A DNA stretch of 7,340 nt from positions 1-7,340 of the forward strand of contig JAKABE010000156.1 in assembly GCA_021801945.1 (NCBI GenBank). The letters run 5' to 3'. The position numbers were made by a program, and so were the translations under genes. The notes below the pieces were generated by a model that did no database searches, had not been told where the DNA came from, and saw only the letters and a list, made by a program, of their open reading frames with translations. The DNA comes from Acidobacteriota bacterium. GTDB taxonomy: Bacteria; Acidobacteriota; Terriglobia; Terriglobales; Acidobacteriaceae. Of the stretch, positions 1 to 6,427 are shown piece after piece. Every line of letters begins with the position of its first letter. Position 1 is the stretch's first letter.

Positions 1-945
1 GCCGCGCGCTGGGACAAGGGCACGGCCGACTACATCAACTGCCCCATGGACCGCGCCGAATACGACCGCTTCTACGAGGCGCTTGTGGCCGCAGAGCCCG
101 CCGAAGCCAGAGATTGGGAAAAGCTCGATTATTTCGAGGGCTGCCTGCCCATCGAAGTTCTGGCCCGGCGCGGCCGCGACACGCTGCGCTTTGGGCCCAT
201 GAAGCCGGTGGGCCTGCGCGACCCGCGCACCGGCAAGAACCCTTGGGCTGTGGTGCAACTGCGCAAGGAGAACCTGCGCGCCTCCAGTTACAACCTTGTC
301 GGCTTCCAGAATCACCTCAAGTTTGGCGAGCAGGCGCGCATTCTGCGCCTGATTCCCGGTCTTGAAAACGCGCGTTTCCTGCGCTATGGCCAGATTCACC
401 GCAACACCTACATCTGCGCCCCGGCGCTTCTCGACGAATGCCTGCGTCTTTCACCATGGCATTGTCATCCTGAGCGAAGGCCATCCGCCGTGACGGAGGA
501 CCGGAGTCGAAGGACCTGCGATAGTTTTTCGGCGGAGCCAGTTCGCGAGAGCGGACAAGTCGAGGGACCTGCGGTTTTTCCTGCACAGCACACAATCTTG
601 TTTGCCGGCCAGCTCTGCGGCGTCGAAGGCTACACCGAGTCCATCGCCACCGGCCTGTTAGCGGGCATCTACGCGGCGGCTCTGGCGCGCGGTCAGGAGC
701 TTGCGCCCGTACCACGCGCCACGGCCCTGGGTTCGCTGGTGCACTACATCACCCACGCCGACGCGAAAAACTTCCAGCCCGCTAACATCACCTTCGATCT
801 TTTGGAGCCGCTCGAGGAAGAGCTGCGCCGGAAGGTCCGCGACAAGCAGGAGCGCCATCGCATCCAATGCGAACGCGCGCTGGCGGCCTTCGATGCATGG
901 CGAACAGCTTGCGCTCAGGCTCTTGCGGCAATCGGCCCAGGCTGA
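1..945 (+). CDS. trmFO: TrmFO, folate/FAD-dependent tRNA (uracil-54-C5) methyltransferase, 5'-truncated by window edge, with in-frame insertion
   Basis: TrmFO makes 5-methyluridine at position 54 of the tRNA T-loop, using methylenetetrahydrofolate as carbon donor and reduced FAD; it is cytoplasmic. The frame is open from base 1 to TGA 943-945, so the N-terminal FAD-binding part lies upstream and an ATG at 46 is internal. Family signatures, numbered from base 1: DYINCPM (11-16), FEGCLPIEV (45-53, with the conserved cysteine known to be important in the family), RFGPMKPVGL, NLVGFQ, IPGLENARFLRYG, HRNTYI (133-138), then FAGQLCGVEGYTESIATGLLAG-type C-terminal block starting at residue 201, and a final helical tail. 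Between residue 150 and about 197, where relatives have only a short linker, there are about 45 extra residues matching no TrmFO block; they are encoded by a repeat-like DNA element. The flanks are intact and in one frame, so the gene may still be active. It converges with the next gene, the stops lying 15 bases apart. The family call is very secure; function despite the insertion is unproven. Confidence 0.96.
   Translation, partial: AARWDKGTADYINCPMDRAEYDRFYEALVAAEPAEARDWEKLDYFEGCLPIEVLARRGRDTLRFGPMKPVGLRDPRTGKNPWAVVQLRKENLRASSYNLVGFQNHLKFGEQARILRLIPGLENARFLRYGQIHRNTYICAPALLDECLRLSPWHCHPERRPSAVTEDRSRRTCDSFSAEPVRESGQVEGPAVFPAQHTILFAGQLCGVEGYTESIATGLLAGIYAAALARGQELAPVPRATALGSLVHYITHADAKNFQPANITFDLLEPLEEELRRKVRDKQERHRIQCERALAAFDAWRTACAQALAAIGPG
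461..580 (+). repeat. Dispersed-repeat-like element inserted in frame within trmFO
   Basis: This stretch begins GTCATCCTGAGCGAAGG (464-480) and contains two related sub-units ending in GTCGAAGGACCTGCG...GTTTTTC (506-530) and GTCGAGGGACCTGCGGTTTTTC-like sequence (559-580). I recall this wording from intergenic repeats in Acidobacteriota and some other soil bacteria; no search was run. A small imperfect hairpin lies at 484-500 (TCC/GGA and CCG/CGG pairs, one G.A mismatch, TGA loop). The translated product is polar and rich in Arg, Ser and Glu, unlike TrmFO, and it carries no stop in the trmFO frame. The exact borders are uncertain: the extra protein sequence spans roughly 451-590. Confidence 0.75.
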
Positions 946-952
946 TTGCCGC
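925..952. terminator. Perfect 9-bp inverted repeat between convergent genes, candidate bidirectional terminator
   Basis: GCGGCAATC (925-933) and GATTGCCGC (944-952) are exact reverse complements around a 10-base loop that contains the first bases before the trmFO stop (943-945). The hairpin sits exactly where transcripts from trmFO and the minus-strand membrane gene meet. Neither side has a run of T, so classical Rho-independent termination is not certain; it could instead stabilise 3' ends. Confidence 0.4.
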
Positions 953-960
953 GCCGCTAG

Positions 961-2175
961 CTACACCATCCCCGGCAGGCTCATGAGGCAAAGCACGGCT
1001 TGCAGCACGACGATCGCGCCGGCGGCGTACAGCGCCAGCCGTCCGCGGCGCGTCTCGTAGGCGTCGGCAAACACACCGCCCGCGAAGGTCAGCAAAAAGG
1101 GCAGTGACCACACCCATGGGCTTCCCGGCGCACCAGTCATTACGAGCGCCATCAGGAGCAGAGCGCAAAACAGCGGCATGGTGTTGCCAAAGTAGCGCGA
1201 CCGGCGCACGCCCAGGTAGAGGAACGCCGCGGCGCCCGTGGCGATGGTAATGCCCGCGTTCGGCAGGGCGCTGAAAAACCGCCGCGCGGGGTCCAGCGAA
1301 AACCACAGAAACCCGGCCGCCGAACGGAAGACATAGCTGAAGGCGTCCGGCACAACCCCGTAGCAGATAAACAGCAACACCAGCGCCCCGGCAGAGGCGA
1401 TCACCACTACCGGCAGAGCCTGGCTGCGATGCCCTTCGGCCACCCAGATCATGGCCACCAGCCCCAGCAACGCCGCCACCGGCAGAGCGGCGATGTGCGC
1501 GGCCGCCGTCATGCCCAGGAGCACGGTCAGCAGCACGATGCGTACGCGCCACCTGCGCCGCGGTCCCATCATGGCGTGGGCCACGCCGATGCAGGTATAC
1601 ACGCCGCCGTAGATGCCCAGCGCCGTCAGCACCTCCGTATTGGGCGTCAGGCATTCCTTCAAGATGGCCGGAGAAAAGCAGTAGAGCGCCAGGGCGGTGT
1701 ATCCGCCGAGGTTGCCGTAGAGCCGGCGCGTGACCCACCAGATGCATCCGCCCAGCAGGCACCCGGCGAGCAGAAACGGCAGCCGCAACAGCAGCAGCAC
1801 GTGGGTAAGCTGGTGGCGCAGTTCCCAGGTGCTAATCTCGCCGCTGGCCGGCACCAGGCGGTCGTCGGGCGGGCGAAAGCGATCCAGTCCGCGCTCCAGC
1901 AGCAGGTTCAGCGTCAGCGGGAGCCCGGCCAGCCGGTAGGCCAGGATGCCGTCGTGAATGTTGCCGCAGGAGGTATAGTAGCCGGGCTCGGCCTCCGGAC
2001 GCTCCCAGCTCTCGCGCCCGCAGCGCGCGTACTGGTAGTCGCGGTTGCTAAGGGTTTGGTGGCTCGTGACCCAAAGCCCCTGCGCCAAAAATAGCGCCAG
2101 CAATCCCGCCGCGATGCGTTGCGGGCGATTGAAGCGAAAACGGCGAAGGATTCCAAACCGGTGGGCCATCAGCAT
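961..2175 (-). CDS. Polytopic integral membrane protein, GT-C/GT39-like hypothetical
   Basis: The 404-residue product has about ten hydrophobic segments, roughly at residues 20-38, 125-147, 155-173, 183-202, 212-247 (two), 254-273, 309-324, 333-350, 355-371 and 380-398. A polar, probably extracytoplasmic loop of about 80 residues follows the first segment and carries two cysteines (about 52 and 70). The stretch around residues 150-185 (RLYGNLGGYTALALYCFSP followed by a polar helix start) resembles the region after the second and third helices in bacterial GT-C, dolichyl-phosphate-mannose-type glycosyltransferases. The acidic pair expected in the first loop is not obvious and the protein is short for that family, so activity is not claimed. 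Start: ATG at 2175; TTG at 2178 and ATG at 2169 are alternatives and no good Shine-Dalgarno sequence separates them. It converges on trmFO. The gene call is strong; the function is weakly supported. Confidence 0.8.
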   Translation of the reverse strand: MLMAHRFGILRRFRFNRPQRIAAGLLALFLAQGLWVTSHQTLSNRDYQYARCGRESWERPEAEPGYYTSCGNIHDGILAYRLAGLPLTLNLLLERGLDRFRPPDDRLVPASGEISTWELRHQLTHVLLLLRLPFLLAGCLLGGCIWWVTRRLYGNLGGYTALALYCFSPAILKECLTPNTEVLTALGIYGGVYTCIGVAHAMMGPRRRWRVRIVLLTVLLGMTAAAHIAALPVAALLGLVAMIWVAEGHRSQALPVVVIASAGALVLLFICYGVVPDAFSYVFRSAAGFLWFSLDPARRFFSALPNAGITIATGAAAFLYLGVRRSRYFGNTMPLFCALLLMALVMTGAPGSPWVWSLPFLLTFAGGVFADAYETRRGRLALYAAGAIVVLQAVLCLMSLPGMV

Positions 2176-2203
2176 CAAGAAGACGTTATCAGTCTAAATG
2201 GGG

Positions 2204-2236
2204 AACTGGAATGCTTCGGGAATCTGTCCAGTTTTT
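2204..2236 (+). other. Short hairpin with T-run in non-coding region
   Basis: AACTGGA (2204-2210) pairs with TCCAGTT (2227-2233) around a 16-base loop and is followed by further T, giving a five-T run at 2232-2236. It resembles a weak terminator read on the plus strand, but no intact plus-strand gene precedes it. It lies upstream of the minus-strand membrane gene and may be incidental. Confidence 0.25.
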
Positions 2237-2274
2237 CAATTACGGACCAGCGCCACGCTTGGCTAAGGTCGGTT

Positions 2275-2541
2275 ATGAGCGCCATCTACACCATCGGTCA
2301 CTCCAACCACTCGCGGGAAAATTTTGGGAGGCGTCTCCGAGAGCACGGGATCGATGCTAGCGACGGCTTGGCCCGAACCAAGACGCCACCCCATTTTCCA
2401 AAGCGCCTTGATGCCCCGTGCAATCCGATGGGGAGGCGTCTCTTGACTTCTGGCGCGCGACAAACCATTCAGCGGATGCAGGACGCGACTGGGATCGGCC
2501 TAACGTATGGCGAGCCGCCCGGCACGGCGGCCGGTCGCGGG
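2275..2541 (+). pseudogene. Degraded 5' fragment of a DUF488-family gene
   Basis: ATG 2275, with AAGG at 2265-2268 as a plausible Shine-Dalgarno sequence, opens MSAIYTIGHSNHS followed by LREHGIDA. These match the highly characteristic N-terminus of DUF488 proteins (TIGHS, then a helix ending HGI). In the family this is followed by a DVRxxPxSRxxPHF segment; here the corresponding part reads SDGLARTKTPPHFPKRLDA, so PHF and LDA survive but the DVR/SR core is lost. A later stretch at 2491-2541, GIGLTYGEPPGTAAGRG, resembles the family's GIxYxxLGxxLGGRP block. After that no DUF488 sequence is visible, and the frame merely runs on antisense to the 3' end of the neighbouring lipoprotein gene. I infer a decayed, truncated copy. 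DUF488 proteins are small and of poorly known function. The region 2179-2553 otherwise shows no gene. An unusual expressed small protein is the alternative reading. Confidence 0.6.
2514..2531 (-). terminator. GC-rich 6-bp hairpin just past the lipoprotein stop
   Basis: GCCGCC (2514-2519) and GGCGGC (2526-2531) form a perfect stem around a six-base loop, 22 bases beyond the minus-strand stop codon at 2554-2556. There is no T-run after it in the minus direction, so it is only a weak candidate for 3'-end formation of the lipoprotein transcript. Confidence 0.3.
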
Positions 2542-2553
2542 ATTCAGGCGGCT

Positions 2554-5061
2554 TTAGTTGAAGATTGCCGCGATGGTTTCGTTATCAGTCACTGTAGTCG
2601 TGCAAGCTCCGGTTCCCGAACTGTTACAAGGCAACGACCAGCCCGAGAAGGTAGCGCCGTTGAGGGGCGTTGCTGTCAGAGTCACCGGCGTGTTCAGCGG
2701 TAGAGTGTAAACACAGTTGGCCGAGTTGGTTGTGCTACACACAACTGCGGGACTGCCGGTCGGGGCGATTGTCACCGTCCCGTTTGCCGCATTGTCGCCG
2801 ACCAAGGTGATCGTGAGGGTTGCGTATTGAGTTCCGGTGCCGCTCGCTGCCTCTTGGAAGGAAGCAGATCCCGTCACCAGCGTTCCATCCGGGTTCGTGG
2901 CGGTCGCGGTGATGGCCGTAGTCCCTCTGTTGAGCCCCGTGGCAAGGCCTGTCGAGTTGATCGTGCCCACCTTGACGTCGCTGGAGAGCCATGTCACGCC
3001 CGTAGAGCAGTCCCGTGTCAACCCCGTAGTTGGGCTGCATGTCAGGTTATGCGCCTGGGCGGTGTCGCTGGAGAAGGTTCCGAGGGCTAGGAACTGGCCG
3101 GTCTCGTTCACCGTTAAGACCGTTTGCGAGGCCGGAATAATCGACAGTGAGAGCAGCGGCTCCTGAGTCGTCGTCACCTTGACTGTGTACGTTGCGCTTC
3201 CTTGAACCACTGTGCCGTCAGGGTTGGTGTATCGAGCGGTTATGGTCGCAGTGCCCGAACTGACAGCCGTGACAAGTCCGGGCGTACTTGTACTGACGGT
3301 GGCAACCGTTGGGTCGCTGGACTGCCAGGTTGCCAAACTGGTCAGGTCTTCCGTGAGGCCTGTCCCCTCGGTGCCGATAGCGATGAACTGGGCAGTTTCG
3401 CCCACTGCCTCGGCGGTTTGCGTCAACGGAACAACGGATAGCGATACCCACGTCGGGTTGGTCACGGTCATAGCCGCGCTGCCGGTGACCACCGTTCCAT
3501 CGGGATTCTTGACCATGGCGATGATCGCCGTGCTGCCCGTGCCGGCTGCCGTGCCGAGGCCGGTAGTGTTGATGGTGGCCACCGCAGTGTTAGTGGAGCT
3601 CCAGGTTGCCGCAGCGACCGTTGCACCGCCGATTGTTGCCCCCTGGCTGGTCAGGTTCACCGTTTCGCCCGTCGACGTGGTGCCGATCGCGTAGTACTGG
3701 GCGGTTTGGCCGACGGCCATCACCGTCTGTGTGGTGGGAATGATCGAAAGCGATGCCAGGGGTTCCGTTGTGGAGGTGATCTGCACGGTGAAGGTTGCCG
3801 TTCCCGTAACCACTGTCCCATCGGGATTTGTAGCGATAGCCGTGATAGCCGTTGCGCCCGATGTGAGTGCCGTGGCCAATCCTGTTTTGGCGCCGATGGT
3901 GGCGACCGAGGTATTACTCGAACTCCACGCCGCCTGGCTGGTGAGGTCTACGGTGGCGCCTGTCCCCGTGGTGCCAATGGCAATGAATTGCGCCGTCTGA
4001 TTGGCCGCATAGGCCGTTTGCGAGGCCGGAAGCACGGTCATCGATACCAGCGGCTCCGGCGTGGCCTGGACCGACACCGTGAAAGCTGCGGTTCCCGTGA
4101 CCACTGTTCCATCGGGATTGGTAACGATGGCCGTGATCGCAGTGGTGCCGGCTGCAACGGCCGTGGCCAGTCCCGAGGTCGGAATCACGGTGGCAACCTT
4201 CACATTGCTGGAGATCCAGTTTGCCTTGTTTGTCAGGTCCACCGTCGTGCCTGCGCCCGTGGTGCCGATCGCAATGAACTGAGCGGTCTGGTTGATCGCC
4301 AACGCCGTTTGTGAGGCAGGAATGATCGCCACTGATACCACGGGCTCAGCCGAGCTTGAGCTTGAGATGGTGACATTGAGCGTCGCCGTACCGGCGACCA
4401 CCGTCCCGTCCGGATTCTTGGCGATCGCTGTGATGGTGGCCGTGCCAGTGCCGACGGAAGTGGCGACACCCGTGGTGGCATTGATCGTTGCCACCGAAGT
4501 AACTGAGGAACTCCAGGCGGCTGCCTTGATTGTCGCGGTTCCGATGGCTGCCGTCTGGTTCGTCAGGTTCACAGTCGCGCCGGTGCTCGTAGTTCCTATC
4601 GCAATAAACTGGGCGGCCTGATGGGCGGCCAGCAACGACTGCGAGGTGGGAATGATGGAAAGCGAGGCGAGCGGCTCTGTGCTCGTCTTTCCGCCTGAAC
4701 CTGCAGGAGCGGAAACAGTGATAGTCGCGGTTGCCGAAACAAGGCCGGTGAACCCCTTCATGCTTGCGGTGATGGTGGCGGTTCCCGCTGAGACGCCGGT
4801 GGCCAGCCCGCTTGGATTAACAGTGGCTACGGAAGGGGAACTGGAGGTCCACGTCACCTGCGTCGTCACATTGTCTTGGCTCGCCGGATGCGTTCCGTGC
4901 CCGTAGGTTCCCGTCGCGGTGAATTGAACCGTCTGGCCCACGGTCAGGGCCGCCTGCGCAGGGGTGATTGCAAGGGAGTCAACCTCAGAGGTTCCGCAGC
5001 CTGCGATGGATAAGGCAAGAGCGGCCAGAAGCAGCACTGCGGCGCGGCCACGCTGAGCCAT
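2554..5061 (-). CDS. Secreted lipoprotein with seven Ig-like (Big_2-type) repeats and a C-terminal InlB B-repeat-like domain
   Basis: The 835-residue protein starts with a lipoprotein signal: a basic N-region, a hydrophobic core (about 7-19) and a lipobox IAGC with the acylated Cys at 22. Seven Ig-like modules follow, at about 27-117, 129-232, 239-331, 336-428, 433-534, 537-629 and 634-738. Each has the Big_2 pattern: S-hydrophobic-x-hydrophobic-xP, Q(T)AQFxAxGT, WxSSxxxVATI, GLATxxxxGTxxITA. Modules 2-7 share NPDGT(V/L)V at 216, 315, 412, 519, 613 and 723; module 1 lacks it. Residues 745-835 match the divergent InlB B-repeat type (NGTVT...C...C...TPVTLTATP...F.GW...C...C...AAIFN), with four cysteines (775, 783, 812, 820). 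Such modules usually form extended surface stalks for adhesion or matrix contact; that role is inferred, as no catalytic domain is visible. ATG 5061 has a strong Shine-Dalgarno sequence. The gene stands alone, divergent from ruvB. Long open frames on its opposite strand are shadows of the repeats. Confidence 0.95.
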   Translation of the reverse strand: MAQRGRAAVLLLAALALSIAGCGTSEVDSLAITPAQAALTVGQTVQFTATGTYGHGTHPASQDNVTTQVTWTSSSPSVATVNPSGLATGVSAGTATITASMKGFTGLVSATATITVSAPAGSGGKTSTEPLASLSIIPTSQSLLAAHQAAQFIAIGTTSTGATVNLTNQTAAIGTATIKAAAWSSSVTSVATINATTGVATSVGTGTATITAIAKNPDGTVVAGTATLNVTISSSSSAEPVVSVAIIPASQTALAINQTAQFIAIGTTGAGTTVDLTNKANWISSNVKVATVIPTSGLATAVAAGTTAITAIVTNPDGTVVTGTAAFTVSVQATPEPLVSMTVLPASQTAYAANQTAQFIAIGTTGTGATVDLTSQAAWSSSNTSVATIGAKTGLATALTSGATAITAIATNPDGTVVTGTATFTVQITSTTEPLASLSIIPTTQTVMAVGQTAQYYAIGTTSTGETVNLTSQGATIGGATVAAATWSSTNTAVATINTTGLGTAAGTGSTAIIAMVKNPDGTVVTGSAAMTVTNPTWVSLSVVPLTQTAEAVGETAQFIAIGTEGTGLTEDLTSLATWQSSDPTVATVSTSTPGLVTAVSSGTATITARYTNPDGTVVQGSATYTVKVTTTQEPLLSLSIIPASQTVLTVNETGQFLALGTFSSDTAQAHNLTCSPTTGLTRDCSTGVTWLSSDVKVGTINSTGLATGLNRGTTAITATATNPDGTLVTGSASFQEAASGTGTQYATLTITLVGDNAANGTVTIAPTGSPAVVCSTTNSANCVYTLPLNTPVTLTATPLNGATFSGWSLPCNSSGTGACTTTVTDNETIAAIFN

Positions 5062-5067
5062 GAAGAG

Positions 5068-5074
5068 CCTCCTC
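5068..5074 (-). promoter_or_regulatory. Strong Shine-Dalgarno sequence of the Ig-like lipoprotein gene
   Basis: Read on the minus strand this is GAGGAGG, six bases before the ATG at 5061. It fixes the start and places the lipoprotein signal peptide at the very N-terminus. Confidence 0.8.
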
Positions 5075-5126
5075 TAAATCGGTTGCAAATCCCTCAGCTT
5101 AGGCAAAATCCCCCAGAATTGCCATC

Positions 5127-5155
5127 ACGATACCATAAGGTGTTAGCTTGGACAA
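5127..5155 (-). promoter_or_regulatory. Possible promoter of the lipoprotein gene
   Basis: On the minus strand TTGTCC (5150-5155) and TATCGT (5127-5132) are separated by 17 bases, each matching four of six consensus positions of a housekeeping sigma promoter. The implied leader is about 60 bases. Matches of this quality arise by chance fairly often. Confidence 0.25.
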
Positions 5156-5269
5156 CGATCAAGAACTTAGAGAAATCTACAACTTCCGGGGTAGTACCTA
5201 GACCGTTACTAAGCCGTCGCGCTGTGTCGGACGTTTTTCTCGAACATCCGCCCTCCACCGGTTCGCGCT

Positions 5270-5299
5270 TTGCCCGGCGGCCCGGCCACCCGCTACACT
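5270..5299 (+). promoter_or_regulatory. Possible promoter of ruvB giving a very short or no leader
   Basis: TTGCCC (5270-5275) and TACACT (5294-5299) are spaced 18 bases apart. A start site about seven bases after the second element falls within a few bases of the ruvB ATG at 5310. No Shine-Dalgarno sequence precedes that ATG, which fits a leaderless or near-leaderless message. The rest of the 248-base divergent region 5062-5309 holds nothing else convincing. Confidence 0.35.
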
Positions 5300-5309
5300 T
5301 CTCCTCAGC

Positions 5310-6347
5310 ATGGTCATCGCTCGCGACAACGCTCCGGAACGTCTGGTCAGTGCCGCGCGCGCCGACGAAGAGCAGGACTTCGAACTCAAACTGCGCCCCA
5401 GCCTGCTGGGCGAATTCATCGGCCAGGCGAAGGTCAAAGAGCAGCTCTCCATCGCGCTCCAAGCAGCGAAACTGCGCGGCGAAGCTCTCGATCACGTGTT
5501 GCTTTCCGGCCCGCCGGGCCTGGGCAAGACCACGCTGGCCAACATCGTCGCTAACGAGCTGAACGTGGGCTTCCAGCAGACCTCCGGGCCTGCGCTGCAG
5601 ATTCAGGGCGATCTCACCGCCATCCTCACCAACCTGCGTGAGCGCCAGGTGCTCTTTCTCGATGAGATTCACCGTCTGCAACCAGTGCTCGAAGAGAAGC
5701 TCTACACCGCCCTCGAGGACTACAAGCTCGACATCATCATCGGCCAGGGCCCGGCGGCACGTACTCACGTGATGGACATCAAGCCCTTCACCTTCATCGG
5801 CGCCACGACGCGGCCCGGCCTGCTCTCTTCACCCTTAAGGTCGCGCTTCGGCATTCTGCTGCGTCTGGAGTTCTATACCGAAGATGATTTGCGCTTTATC
5901 GTGGAACGCTCCGCCGATGTGCTGCAGATTCCCATCGACCGCGACGGAGCCGCGGAGATCGCTCTGCGCTCGCGCGGCACGCCGCGCATCGCTAACCGCC
6001 TACTGCGCCGCGTCCGCGATTACGCCCAGGTGCGCGGTACGGGTGCGATCGACCGCCCCACGGCTAACGCCGCGCTCACCATGCTTGAAGTCGATGCCCA
6101 CGGCTTCGACGAGATCGACCGCCGTCTGCTGCTGGCCATCATGCAGAAATACGGCGGCGGCCCGGTGGGCCTGAGCACGCTGGCCGCCACGCTCGCCGAG
6201 GAAGAGGATGCGCTTGAAGAGGTCTACGAGCCGTTTCTGATTCAGATTGGTTTTTTGGATCGCACGCCCCGCGGCCGCGTGGCTACGCGCCTGGCGTATG
6301 ACCACTTCGGCCTGGCCATGCCGGGCCGCCAGACGGGATTGTTCTAA
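5310..6347 (+). CDS. ruvB: RuvB, Holliday-junction branch-migration ATPase
   Basis: RuvB forms hexameric AAA+ rings that, loaded by RuvA, pump DNA through Holliday junctions during recombination and fork repair; RuvC then cuts. The 345-residue product has normal family length. It shows the N-terminal [12 protein letters not shown] segment (28-39), Walker A GPPGLGKT (67-74), Walker B LFLDEIH (115-121), the sensor-1 region [19 protein letters not shown] (164-182) containing the arginine-finger area, sensor 2 [16 protein letters not shown] (222-237), and the C-terminal DNA-binding winged helix ending [17 protein letters not shown] (307-323). The start is ATG 5310, giving the usual short lead before the conserved LRP segment; no Shine-Dalgarno sequence is visible. 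No ruvA or ruvC lies in the window, and the divergent lipoprotein gene and downstream redoxin gene are not functional partners. No LexA-type operator was found. Nothing suggests damage: all key ATPase motifs are present. Confidence 0.98.
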   Translation: MVIARDNAPERLVSAARADEEQDFELKLRPSLLGEFIGQAKVKEQLSIALQAAKLRGEALDHVLLSGPPGLGKTTLANIVANELNVGFQQTSGPALQIQGDLTAILTNLRERQVLFLDEIHRLQPVLEEKLYTALEDYKLDIIIGQGPAARTHVMDIKPFTFIGATTRPGLLSSPLRSRFGILLRLEFYTEDDLRFIVERSADVLQIPIDRDGAAEIALRSRGTPRIANRLLRRVRDYAQVRGTGAIDRPTANAALTMLEVDAHGFDEIDRRLLLAIMQKYGGGPVGLSTLAATLAEEEDALEEVYEPFLIQIGFLDRTPRGRVATRLAYDHFGLAMPGRQTGLF

Positions 6348-6355
6348 AGGCAGCG

Positions 6356-6415
6356 AGTCAGCAAGTCGGCAAGTCAGCACGCGAAGGCTATCCCCGCTGA
6401 CTGGCCGACTTGCTG
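6356..6415 (+). repeat. Tandem 8-mers folded into a 20-bp near-perfect hairpin between ruvB and the redoxin gene
   Basis: AGTCAGCA, AGTCGGCA and AGTCAGCA lie in direct tandem at 6356-6379. Positions 6359-6378 are the reverse complement of 6396-6415 with a single A.G mismatch (6371/6403), around a 17-base loop. The right arm ends on the first base of the Shine-Dalgarno sequence of the downstream gene. No T-run follows, so it is not a classical terminator; it may be a dispersed repeat, an RNA-stability stem, an attenuator or a translational control element. Confidence 0.8.
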
Positions 6416-6420
6416 GAGGA
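6415..6420 (+). promoter_or_regulatory. Shine-Dalgarno sequence deciding the redoxin start
   Basis: GGAGGA lies seven bases before ATG 6428. It supports MSRTEST as the N-terminus rather than an upstream in-frame TTG at 6410, which would lie inside the hairpin arm. Confidence 0.75.
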
Positions 6421-6427
6421 GAGTTCC

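Noticed and set aside
461..580. The trmFO insert as part of a CRISPR array
   Set aside because: Only two imperfect sub-units occur, without regular spacers, and there are no cas genes nearby.
451..590. trmFO as a pseudogene
   Set aside because: The frame is open throughout, and all conserved blocks visible on both sides of the insertion are intact, so an insertion-tolerant gene is the simpler reading.
788..1762. A 324-codon minus-strand open frame overlapping the membrane protein and the trmFO end
   Set aside because: It is Arg/Gly/Ala-rich with no family resemblance and lies in another frame of the well-supported membrane protein gene.
1429..2094. A 221-codon plus-strand open frame opposite the membrane protein gene
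   Set aside because: Its low-complexity Gln/Ala/His-rich translation is typical of antisense frames in GC-rich DNA.
3212..4621. Several long plus-strand open frames opposite the Ig-like lipoprotein
   Set aside because: They are antisense shadows of the repeated modules; their Val/Pro/Thr-rich translations mirror the repeat pattern and match no family, and the minus-strand gene has signal peptide, Shine-Dalgarno sequence and domains.
5241..5265. CGAAC...GTTCG inverted repeat upstream of ruvB as a LexA/SOS box
   Set aside because: The half-sites match the Gram-positive-type SOS box, but the spacer is 15 bases instead of 4, so LexA binding is not supported.
5094..5768. A 224-codon minus-strand open frame overlapping the start of ruvB
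   Set aside because: It is antisense to the conserved RuvB ATPase region and shows no independent motif.
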